Shown one piece after another: positions 1 to 10,600 of a DNA stretch of 64,000 bases. Position 1 is the stretch's first letter; each line of letters starts with the position of its first letter. The notes below the pieces were generated by a model that saw only the letters and a program-made list of their open reading frames with translations, ran no database searches and was not told where the DNA came from. Both the position numbers and the translations under genes were made by a program. The DNA comes from Sipunculus nudus. Lineage: Eukaryota; Annelida; Sipuncula; Golfingiida; Sipunculidae. The stretch is taken from positions 1,176,479 to 1,240,478 of the forward strand of contig CM049321.1 in the NCBI GenBank assembly GCA_026874595.1. Direction: 5' to 3'.

Positions 1-971
1 ATATTTTAAAAAAGTGTTTGCAAAGACATTAAACCTGTTCACAGAAATTTGTATAGGTTCCAGATTTTTATCTATTCGTACAAATACAGTAATAACCCGC
101 CTTGCGGCCACATCACAATTTTGACAAACCCATCATTACGAACACTTTTGTTAGTCCCGATTTTATGATCCAGGTTACTTAGAATTTTAAAAATACGACC
201 ACTCCTATATTATTTGGTCAGTCCCAAAGGTGGTCGTTATTATGCGGTTTCACTGTAGTTATATTCGTTAAATAGTGAATGTATATGTGATATACTTATG
301 AAGAATTTTGTCCCTGGTTATCTACCCCCTTTGAATGTTTTTCCCCTTGAAAAAGAAGGAGTTTCCTACATTACCAGACAAGAGCATTTATTAAAAACCC
401 AGGGAGTATACACAAATATTGAAATTTGAATCTGCAAATGAAAGAGAATAGCTTTGTAGTTTTGTGTTATCTACAGTTATTTGTTCTTCGGAGTTGTTTA
501 TATATTCTAGAGATATTTAAGAAACATGTAACTTACATCTCGCTTATTCTTTCAATAACTGCAACAAGTCATTTGATATTCAAAAATACCATTCTGTTTG
601 CAGAGACATTAACTCTGTTCACAAAAATGTGTATAGGTTCCCAATTTTTATCTATTCGTTCATATAAAGTGAAACCCCGCCGTAAGACCACCTTACAATT
701 GCGACCAACCAAGTACTCCTACCCCCATATTACGACCAATTTGGTCAGTTCCCAAGTTGTCCAAGTTTCCCACACCTTCCTTTAAATGTTTCTGCCCTCG
801 AAAAAAAGGGGTTTCCTACATCACCAGACAAAAGCATTTAATAACAACCTAGGAACAAAACTCATTTATAAACTACAAATAGAGTATAGTAGGCACAGTT
901 TATGTAAAAATAGGACAGGTATCTAAAGTAAAACTAAGCAAAGTTAATAGAACAACGGTTTCTCGTAGTAC

Positions 972-3900
972 CTATTTCAGCTTTTGTCAATGAGTGAAAT
1001 GTTTCTTCGGAACTTCCATGTGTAGACGGTGCTTCCGGTTCTGTTGTTGACATATGATTCACCATGACATCTGAGGGTTTTAATGAACTGTTTTCAAATG
1101 GATCTGAAGAGAGGTAATTGCATATCTTCACTACGATCGTCTAAATTTCTGTGGAATTGAAATATCTCAGCGTATTCACGAACGCAGGTTTAATAAGTAA
1201 AAGAGATTAAAAGGGATAAATCAATTTTTATTTCAAATACTTTAATTGCAGAGGGTGCTTGTTCATAACCCCAGATATTATAAATTCTATCTCTTTTCCC
1301 ATAGCCTTTGCTTTGAAGCCCAGCCACCAAGTGATATTTCAACATGATATGACAAAAAAAAATATATGTTTTTGACAAGTCAAATCACTTGTGATTGCTT
1401 ATGGTCACGGACAATCGGTCCAATTTTGGAATTTTACCCTATAGACATACCTGGTTAGTACTACAATCATAATATGCCTCTATGCCTAGCTATCGCTCAT
1501 AGGTATAGACCGACCATCATATAACTACCTATGATCAGTCTTTGAGAGCATGTAGCTCCAGTCACAAAATCTTAAAACCATTATGTAGGTTGACCGCTTA
1601 GAGGACTATCAAAAACTAGCAGGCGAGTTCACGGCACTCATCCGCTAATCACAAGTGTCACGATAACTTCCTAGAGGTTATATTTATAGATTACTCGAAA
1701 AAAATCCCTCATTCCTCAAGCATATGAAGAGGACTGGTCTACCAGTTCAACCAAAATAGCTCCTAATGATGAAATTAAAGTTGAAACAGGAACAGAGATG
1801 TCCTACTTCTGTGAAATTCCTTTAGAAAAGGGAAAAAGCAGTGAGCATGTAGCTCCAGTCACAAAAACTTAAAACCACTATGTAGGTTGACCGCTCGGAA
1901 GAGGCTATGAAAGGTGTTTTGGTTGCGTCAGCGTTCCGAGAAAGAATTTTAGGTGGCTCCTCGCGTTTATGTTTATACCCTTTGGTTAGAAAGGTTTGTT
2001 GTCCCATTGTCCTACGGCTAATTTAGCTAGAAGATTAAAAAGTGTTTCTCAGATGTGGACAACCATTCAAGGACCCATTGGTGAAACCTACCAGCCGTAT
2101 AAATACCACAACAAGTGACCCATGGTTCATGACGCTCAGCTGTAATTGACAAGTATACCTCTGAAGCATGTATCAATTATTGATTCTTTAATCTGGCAAA
2201 AAAATGATAAGTAACCCTGAACAATGGCTAGAATGACTTCTAGATGTTCAAAAACATGTTTTTTCATAGTTCTTGGTATATAGGTAACGGGGAAAAAGAT
2301 TTTACTGGGAACTCCCTAGATGCTAACTTAGAAGTTTCTATTTCACACTGCTATGACTTGTGTTCATCTGACTTATAGGGTACTAAAATCATGCTGTTTC
2401 ACACAATTCACAGCATACAGGTCACAGTGACCTTAATAACCGAGGACTTCCCTGGATTTCACATTAGAAGATTTTATGACTAACAGATCATCTGACCTAT
2501 GGGGTGCTCAAATATTATTTTTGCTATAGAGCACAGAATAAAGGTTTCAGTGACCTTATTTAATATCTCTAAGGGCTTCTAATTTAAGTCAGCATTACTT
2601 AATAATTTCTTAGATTTGCTAAGGACCTCCCTGGATGTACAGTTAGTAGGTTTTAGGTCTAACAGGATTAAATATATTTCCTGTGTTTTGACATAGTGCA
2701 TTATATTTGAGCCCATAACTTCAATAATTTAAGCAATAGTGACCTGATTTATTGTAAGTACATAGAAATATTATGCAGAATTTGTAATGTAAAACAAGAA
2801 TACAATTACCCCAGTGGTTTTTATAATGGGCAGTTTTGAAGTTAAAGAATAGGTTTGTACTGGAAAACGAAGGTTTTCGCCTAATTCCTCAAAGCAACGA
2901 AGTCGTAGTGACCGATTTGTGTATTGTGGTTTGGAAGGATAACTTGGGGACGTCTCACTGGATGTAAAATTTTAGATCCGTAGGTCCGACGGTTTCAAAA
3001 CGGGAACTGTTAACGGACGAACGGGCCGGACGGACAAAAGGAAAAGGACCATCCCTGTAGCTCAGATGACTTATTATCACCTGAGCTAAAAACACTCATG
3101 TTCAGTGAGTTGACGGGACATTTTGCCTGTCAAACAGAATTCTAGCCGATGAAAATGATAATAAACACAACCACCTCTTAAATCCGATAAAGTTTTTCAA
3201 AGGTCTTTTAAAACTTCCGGCTCTCACTGAGTGGTTAGCTAGTCGTAAAGTATGTGGGAACCAAATCTTTGCATGTTGTCACCGCTACTGTGTTAGCCAG
3301 GCAAAATTAAAAGCACGTCACGACAACCGCCTACTTTTTGTGACTAGTGGTAATTGCAGTTTAGGCGAGACAGTGCCTTAAAATGGTTAATAGCGACATT
3401 GCTCCTAAAAGGCTATTTTACTCTAAAAGATTTAGACAGTACATTAGATTGCGACAAATAAATTTTCTACTGTGCACAAAACATCAATAAAACAGTTACA
3501 AGACAAAGTACATGAACAATGAATGAATACTTACAATTAAAACATAAAACTGGGTGTTTTTCATCGCACAAGGCGGGTTCCCACATCACACCGTCGTTTA
3601 TGACAGACACCACTGCGCATGAGCCTCCATCATACCTGTGCCACCGGTAAGACCTTGCAATATCAGATTCTTCGGAGAAATATCCACATAATATAAACAT
3701 TTTACATAATATGTAAAATATATATGCATACATGTTTCTGAAGACGTTTGAAACATTCACATTTCCATATTCCAGTATGTTAACAACATTTATATCTGCC
3801 CCCGGGCTAAAATTTAAATCCCAAACCAGTAGGGTCAATAACAATAAATCACAATTTCAACTTTATTCTTTCATGTTACGTCTTATAAATAGTTGTGAAC

Positions 3901-4309
3901 TACTGTTTCCAGGGAACTGCGTCGTTTATACATATGTATCGTACAGCTAGGAAAAATTTAAACAAACTGATTGCAACAAATGATATTACGAACAAATGAA
4001 TAAATATTTCGAATTTTATAGTTAAACCAATAAATTTAATTTACATATTAGATCATGGAAAACTTACTTCCCCTAGGCAATAATAAATTCCATCTGGCTC
4101 TGGCTAACCCAATCCATACTTCTTTACAGTTTTCATTGGTAAGTGTTTTGTTCAATACGTGATCTGGCTGAACTGATAGCTTCATATTGTCCCTGAAGCA
4201 ACTTGAACTTGCGTCATACCAGTTCAGCTTTTTACAATGAATCGATAAGCAAACACCGCCGTAACACCGACCTGAGGGAAAACCCCCGCATCCTGAAGAA
4301 ACACATCCA

Positions 4310-4366
<57 letters not shown>

Positions 4367-5495
4367 TTATAAAATCGCACAAAATAATGGAAAAAATACA
4401 CAGCAGAGCTTTTCTTAGAATATGACATGAATGTTGATGAATTTAAAAAACGAAATAGCCCTTACCTTTTCTCTCGCAAATATATCCATCTACTCTTTTT
4501 GAACATTCTGTTGCATATAATCCCTACAGCCTCAGAGCAGCACAATCCATATTATTCCGCTCAGATCTTCTAATCTTATCTATGATAAGAAAAACTGAAA
4601 GTCTATATCATGTTGGGGTTAGTGATAAATCCTTAAAGACATCTAACATTTGGAAGAACAAAATCAAAATAAAAAATCTTTCTCCCGAATGAATCATTTA
4701 ACATACTATAATTAGTAAAATTTCTCATTCATTGCCATCATTTTTGTTTGTAATTTATTCAGTTCCAACTTTTTGCGCCTGATGCTTTGTTCAACGATTA
4801 TTTAAAGTCTCGATAGGGCATAAACTTAAATACCGCGTTTACACCCGTCAATATACGACTAAGGTTCTGTTTCCTCCCGTCGTAATCAAAGTTAAGGATA
4901 TTTGGTTATACCAGGCCATTCGGTAAAAAAAGACATATACAGTTCTTTATTGGTTGTATTTTGCCAGTTACAAAACTTTCCACCTTATCCCCTGTCAAAC
5001 ATTTTGACAACCGGCTATGTAGAGAATAAACCCAAATACCGTGTTTTCGCCCATCTATATATAACCATTGCTCTGTTTCCACACGCCGTAATCCAAACCA
5101 GGCTTTATTTAACCCAAGACTTCGCAATGTCTTCTGTATTTTACCAAGGTTTCCTCTCCCTTGTTCAATAGGCAGTAACTTCCCTTGCTCTTTGCATTTT
5201 CCGTGTGCTTTGCTAAATGTCTGTGAGGTACTTTCAAAAGTGTTGGCCCCTGAAATATATGGCAGAAAAGGTATGAAAGAAATTTAAAGCGAGAAAATTC
5301 AATTCTACACATTCAAAAAACGTCCGTGTATGCAATCAATCTTCCTGCAGCGAAATTAAACGAAACAGGACTGCAGCTTTTGTCTGTATGGTCAATATGT
5401 TTTATATAATATTCGTAAATTTTCTTACCAAGAATAATGTGGGTGGCGAAGACATATTTGAGACAGTACAGTAATAGAATAGCCCTTAGCAACAT
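972..5495 (-). CDS. Copy A: two-CTLD membrane receptor-like gene, 3' part off window
   Basis: Exons visible in transcription order are 5429-5495, 4984-5249, 4466-4523, 4068-4292, 3535-3669 and 972-1103. The transmembrane and tail exons lie left of the window. The signal peptide begins MLLRAILLLY, the form shared with copies F and G. Unlike every other copy, residue 135 in the cysteine-rich start of CTLD2 is Phe instead of Cys (text GCGGFPSG), so one of five closely spaced cysteines is lost. All four canonical CTLD1 cysteines (41, 106, 118, 127) and all four CTLD2 ones (162, 223, 240, 248) are kept. All six splice donors and acceptors are intact. See copy B for the full architecture. Confidence 0.75.
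1546..1598. repeat. Direct repeat in intron 5, left copy
   Basis: The text gagcatgtagctccagtcac to gttgaccgct recurs at 1843-1895 with few changes, 297 bases away, in each unit. Copy I shows one recognisable counterpart at about 61745. Confidence 0.7.
1843..1895. repeat. Direct repeat in intron 5, right copy
   Basis: Partner of 1546-1598; differs by aaaactt for aaatctt and ccactatg for ccattatg. Confidence 0.7.
2311..2760. repeat. Degenerate ~135-180-bp tandem repeats in intron 5
   Basis: Three diverged monomers begin near 2311 (actccctaga), 2446 (acttccctgg) and 2625 (acctccctgg). Each continues with a ttagaag/ttagtagg element and then an AGTGACCT element. Every array unit carries the same block. 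Confidence 0.6.
2419..2433. promoter_or_regulatory. Perfect AGGTCAnnnTGACCT palindrome in intron 5
   Basis: AGGTCACAGTGACCT is an exact inverted repeat with a 3-base spacer, the consensus arrangement for oestrogen-receptor-type nuclear receptors. It recurs unchanged in all eight units: 10520-10534, 18618-18632, 26713-26727, 34812-34826, 42905-42919, 50996-51010 and 58433-58447. Degenerate neighbours of the same minisatellite keep single TGACCT half-sites. The segment is absent from copy I. Function is unproven. Confidence 0.4.
3059..3087. repeat. Hairpin-forming inverted repeat
   Basis: AGCTCAGATGA and TCACCTGAGCT form an 11-bp stem with one mismatch around a 7-base loop. It lies beside a locally GC-rich stretch (acgggccggacggac) in intron 5 and occurs in every unit. 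Confidence 0.5.
4315..4363. repeat. (TA)n tract, intron 3, unit 1
   Basis: Pure dinucleotide run directly upstream of the exon 4 acceptor (21 bases away). Length varies between units, making it the fastest-changing site in the gene; read on either strand it produces artificial Ile-Tyr repeats. Confidence 0.95.
4815..4890 (-). pseudogene. Remnant of a second exon 2, in intron 2
   Basis: The plus-strand text taaataccgcgtttacaccc through cctcccgtcgtaatcaaagt resembles 5030-5098 inside real exon 2 (caaataccgtgttttcgccc). On the minus strand it reads roughly like the GLRRVETEQW region with frame damage. It resembles copy I exon 2 (cctcccgccgtaat) and shares its flank, so exon 2 was partly duplicated and the old half decayed. 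All full units carry it. Confidence 0.5.
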
Positions 5496-5943
5496 TTTTA
5501 TAAAGAATGATGGCGTGGTCAGAGAGAAAAAGGAAGTAACGAATATATATACAGCTTTAATATATATGAGGTTAACGTCCGGGTGTAAAGATAAACGACA
5601 CCCTATCAAAACCAGCATAATAACTCGGGTTGCCAAAAAAAGGATAATAGGGAAATTATCTACATATTAGCATTATTTACATTTTCATTAGGTTCAACTT
5701 TAGAGAAAATAACCAATGATGGAATGATTATATAAACTATATTGTTTCTGGATAATTGTTTTATAAAAAAAATCAATCTTGTCAAATCAATAAAGAAACT
5801 TCATCTATATTGATGTCACAAGTTCACGTGATATTTAAAAGAAAGATGTTCTTAACATATTTTAATCCGGACGAAAAATGTCCATATCCTGTCACTGAAA
5901 ACTACTTTGACTATTCTGTTAGGAAAACATGCGATAATCAACA
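5496..5943 (-). promoter_or_regulatory. Intergenic spacer A/B: promoter of A, 3' end of B
   Basis: These 448 bp are all that separates the copy A start codon from the copy B stop. A TATA-like tatatatatt lies at 5543-5552 (minus), about 50 bases before the ATG; a perfect E-box CACGTG is at 5825-5830; ATTAAA (minus) at 5861-5866 may end copy B. If these are right, the promoter and the upstream gene's 3' UTR abut or overlap. Positions are motif matches only. Confidence 0.4.
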
Positions 5944-6076
5944 TCAGGAAAAGTGATATAATTTTGCATTATCGCAGTCATATTTATTGCAGTTTTTAGT
6001 ACATTTAAGGGGGTCGGTTTTACTGCGTATGTCTCTGTTCCTTTCAGTTACATGTTTCCTCTTCGGTGTCCCAGAC
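5944..6076 (-). CDS. Copy B exon 8: basic cytoplasmic tail and stop
   Basis: Acceptor catattctag|GTCTGG. With the phase-2 AG from exon 7 it reads RSGTPKRKHVTERNRDIRSK and continues through a Cys/Asn/Asp-rich end to TGA at 5946-5944. The tail is strongly basic next to the membrane. I see no ITAM/ITIM spacing of tyrosines. This copy has DPLK and ends in FS; copies C-F have DLFK and end in FC; copies G and H have DLFK and end in FS. A possible poly(A) signal ATTAAA follows at 5861-5866. Confidence 0.72.
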
Positions 6077-7565
6077 CTAGAATATGATAAAAAACATAAA
6101 AACCAAAATTGTATATTGTTCTTTGATTTTCGTCCCGTTTGATAATATTTAATAGTACTGCTGAAACGCAACCTTAAACGTGTTTTATTTAAATTTAAGG
6201 ATGTAGTGTTAACCCATTGGGATTACATAATATTATGACCGTGATTGACCGTGAGATAACCTCCACTCTCAGTTACGAAAATTATAAAATACAGAACGAC
6301 ATGTCTAAACCTAATAGGTTTAGCTTCATGAAAAGTATATTTGGCAATGATGAGACGGGTAACCAAACAAAGATACCAATGATTTCTTAATATATCAAAG
6401 TTATGTTATAAGTATTGTTACATGTTTAACGGGTAAATCCCTATTTCTTATATCAGTTATCTCAGCTAATCAGTTATAACCCAACTCTGGCAATATAATA
6501 TAGTATAATACAAAGCAACAGAAAATAAAATACCATTACTTCCTCGTATGAAATAATGTACAAATAACATATGATGACAGAAACAAATACTGAGAAAAGA
6601 TAACCTCAGGTAAATTATTTGAAGCTGTGTTTTCCTAACTATCTTGCTTTCCTAGTCACTCGTGTAAACCAAGTTAGTTACCGCTATCAAGTGCCCAGGG
6701 GATCAATTTATCACGTTTATCTTTTCGGAAAGTGTCAGCTCTCTGACAGACAAATGGCGATGTTGGAGGCTTCCGATTGAGAGTAAACAACTATTATTGT
6801 TGAGGAATGGGTTTTACTCAATGCTTCTGAAGCGTTGACATTTATGGACTAGGTGATGTCTAACATCAGCATATGTTCAGTCATGAATAAGTAGAGATTA
6901 TAATGAGTACAGAGTACAAAACGAGGTCGAAAAGTATCAGGATATATGATGTAGGGTGTGCTTAGCCACAATGTGCAGGGAGGGTAAAAAAATCTCCTTG
7001 TAAAAGGAAGTCGGAATTATAGCCATGTCAAATAGACATATTTATATCAACAACAATAATATATTAAGTGATAAAGGAAGTCACTAAAATTCTTGAGCAT
7101 TTTCAAGTGAAATACTTGCAAATGTCGTAACATCTTGAAAGACATGGTCTATTTCTACGAAACTGAAGTGCTCCCAAAAATATATAATTTAAAATGGTGA
7201 TATCTGTACGACAACATTAATATCAAACATATTATATTCAGTAAACTTAACAAAAGCTTAAGCTTTGTGTGCGAAAGTACCATCTTGTACATGTTTTGTA
7301 CCTCCGTTTTCTTCTGACAGCTTCTTTAAATAATCGGGTAAGATTTGTTCTTAAGCATTCTGAATTAGTTTAATTCATAATAGTTACATTCGTCCATCAG
7401 GATCTGATCGATCTATGAACTAGATTTATTTGTTAACCGTACACCAAACAAAAATATCTTACGGTCCAGGCTGTGTTGTCGGTGAAATGTAAATATAAAG
7501 AGGGCACTTTAGCAGAATGCTCAAGTATGCTATCCTAAGATTAGGAAATCGATATGACTTATGAT

Positions 7566-7624
<59 letters not shown>

Positions 7625-10600
7625 GTTAGAGCATAAGGTTAATAGGACATTATGAGGATTTTCTGCATGAAACCTGTCCCAGCAATATCTCAATTTCCTC
7701 TATTATCTACTTTCCTACCTCTGCCTTTTCCCGAGACAGCTTGTCAGAAAACATTCCAATAATGCAATCACAATAACTGATCCAGTGATACCGTTTAGGG
7801 CATAGATGATCAACCAATGAGAACCTAGAACGTAATAAACAAGAAAAATCCAGTTTTTCATGATCTATAGACGAAATATTGAAATTTGAATCTGGAATTA
7901 AAAAGAAAATAGCTTTGTGTTTCCTAGTTATGTTGTTCACCGGAGCTGTTTTTATATTCTAGAGATATTTAAGAAAAATGTAACATACGTTACGCTTATT
8001 CTTTCAATAACTGTACAAGTCATTTGATATTTTAAAAAAGTGTTTGCAAAGACATTAAACCTGTTCACAGAAATTTGTATAGGTTCCAGATTTTTATCTA
8101 TTCGTACAAATACAGTAATAACCCGCCTTGCGGCCACATCACAATTTTGACAAACCCATCATTACGAACACTTTTGTTAGTCCCGATTTTATGATCCAGG
8201 TTACTTAGAATTTTAAAAATACGACCACTCCTATATTATTTGGTCAGTCCCAAAGGTGGTCGTTATTATGCGGTTTCACTGTAGTTATATTCGTTAAATA
8301 GTGAATGTATATGTGATATACTTATGAAGAATTTTGTCCCTGGTTATCTACCCCCTTTGAATGTTTTTCCCCTTGAAAAAGAAGGAGTTTCCTACATTAC
8401 CAGACAAGAGCATTTATTAAAAACCTAGGGAGTATACACAAATATTGAAATTTGAATCTGCAAATGAAAGAGAATAGCTTTGTAGTTTTGTGTTATCTAC
8501 AGTTATTTGTTCTTCGGAGTTGTTTATATATTCTAGAGATATTTAAGAAACATGTAACTTACATCTCGCTTATTCTTTCAATAACTGTAACAAGTCATTT
8601 GATATTCAAAAATACCATTCTGTTTGCAGAGACATTAACTCTGTTCACAAAAATGTGTATAGGTTCCCAATTTTTATCTATTCGTTCATATAAAGTGAAA
8701 CCCCGCCGTAAGACCACCTTACAATTGCGACCAACCAAGTACTCCTACCCCCATATTACGACCAATTTGGTCAGTTCCCAAGTTTTTCGTTTTGGGGGAG
8801 TTCCACTGTACTTATTCTCGTGAAATAGTGAATGTATATGTGATATACTTATAGAGAATTTTGTCCCTGTTAACACCTTCCTTTAAATGTTTCTGCCCTC
8901 GAAAAAAAGGGGTTTCCTACATCACCAGACAAAAGCATTTAATAACAACCTAGGAACAAAACTCATTTATAAACTACAAATAGAGTATAGTAGGCACAGT
9001 TTATGTAAAAATAGGACAGGTATCTAAAGTAAAACTAAGCAAAGTTAATAGAACAACGGTTTCTCGTAGTACCTATTTCAGCTTTTGTCAATGAGTAAAA
9101 TGTTTCTTCGGAACTTCCATGTGTAGACGGTGCTTCCGGTTCTGTTGTTGACATATGATTCACCATGACATCTGAGGGTTTTAATGAACTGTTTTCAAAT
9201 GGATCTGAAGAGAGGTAATTGCATATCTTCACTACGATCGTCTAAATTTCTGTGGAATTGAAATATCTCAGCGTATTCACGAACGCAGGTTTAATAAGTA
9301 AAAGAGATTAAAAGGGATAAATCAATTTTTATTTCAAATACTTTAATTGCAGAGGGTGCTTGTTCATAACCCCAGATATTATAAATTCTATCTCTTTTCC
9401 CATAGCCTTTGCTTTGAAGCCCAGCCACCAAGTGATATTTCAACATGATATGACAAAAAAAAATATATGTTTTTGACAAGTCAAATCACTTGTGATTGCT
9501 TATGGTCACGGACAATCGGTCCAATTTTGGAATTTTACCCTATAGACATACCTGGTTAGTACTACAATCATAATATGCCTCTATGCCTAGCTATCGCTCA
9601 TAGGTATAGACCGACCATCATATAACTACCTATGATCAGTCTTTGAGAGCATGTAGCTCCAGTCACAAAATCTTAAAACCATTATGTAGGTTGACCGCTT
9701 AGAGGACTATCAAAAACTAGCAGGCGAGTTCACGGCACTCATCCGCTAATCACAAGTGTCACGATAACTTCCTAGAGGTTATATTTATAGATTACTCGAA
9801 AAAAATCCCTCATTCCACAAGCATATGAAGAGGACTGGTCTACCAGTTCAACCAAAATAGCTCCTAATGATGAAATTAAAGTTGAAACAGGAACAGAGAT
9901 GTCCTACTTCTGTGAAATTCCTTTAGAAAAGGGAAAAAGCAGTGAGCATGTAGCTCCAGTCACAAAAACTTAAAACCACTATGTAGGTTGACCGCTCGGA
10001 AGAGGCTATGAAAGGTGTTTTGGTTGCGTCAGCGTTCCGAGAAAGAATTTTAGGTGGCTCCTCGCGTTTATGTTTATACCCTTTGGTTAGAAAGGTTTGT
10101 TGTCCCATTGTCCTACGGCTAATTAAGCTAGAAGATTAAAAAGTGTTTCTCAGATGTGGACAACCATTCAAGGACCCATTGGTGAAACCTACCAGCCGTA
10201 TAAATACCACAACAAGTGACCCATGGTTCATGACGCTCAGCTGTAATTGACAAGTATACCTCTGAAGCATGTATCAATTATTGATTCTTTAATCTGGCAA
10301 AAAATTGATAAGTAACCCTGAACAATGGCTAGAATGACTTCTAGATGTTCAAAAACATGTTTTTTCATAGTTCTTGGTATATAGGTAACGGGGAAAAAGA
10401 TTTTACTGGGAACTCACTAGATGCTAACTTAGAAGTTTCTATTTCACACTGCTATGACTTGTGTTCATCTGACTTATAGGGTACTCAAATCATGCTGTTT
10501 CACACAATTCACAGCATACAGGTCACAGTGACCTTAATAACCGAGGACTTCCCTGGATTTCACATTAGAAGATTTTATGACTAACAGATCATCTGACCTA

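Noticed and set aside
1822-2007. 61-codon minus-strand ORF in intron 5 of units 1-7
   Set aside because: No splice context; a 13-base deletion destroys it in unit 8; copy I does not conserve the frame.
3052-3090. tRNA-like A box (tagctcagatga), possible SINE or tRNA
   Set aside because: No B box at the right distance and no cloverleaf; the bases are better explained as a hairpin.
4048-4428. ORF with a long Ile-Tyr repeat fused to the CTLD2 exon
   Set aside because: The Ile-Tyr run is the intronic (TA)n tract read through; a good acceptor separates it from the coding exon.
5313-5636. Longer minus-strand ORF starting MATRV upstream of the signal peptide
   Set aside because: The inner ATG places the hydrophobic core at the N-terminus and the ORF runs past a strong donor into intron.
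7707-7940. Hydrophilic 77-codon reading of exon 7 as the main product
   Set aside because: Less conserved in copy I than the membrane frame and lacks the clear span plus basic cluster; kept only as a possible alternative form in the findings.
8452-8823. Plus-strand 123-codon ORF recurring in most units
   Set aside because: It persists only because the units are nearly identical. It lies in the duplicated intron block, has no counterpart in copy I, is broken in unit 1 and lost in unit 8, and resembles no family I know.
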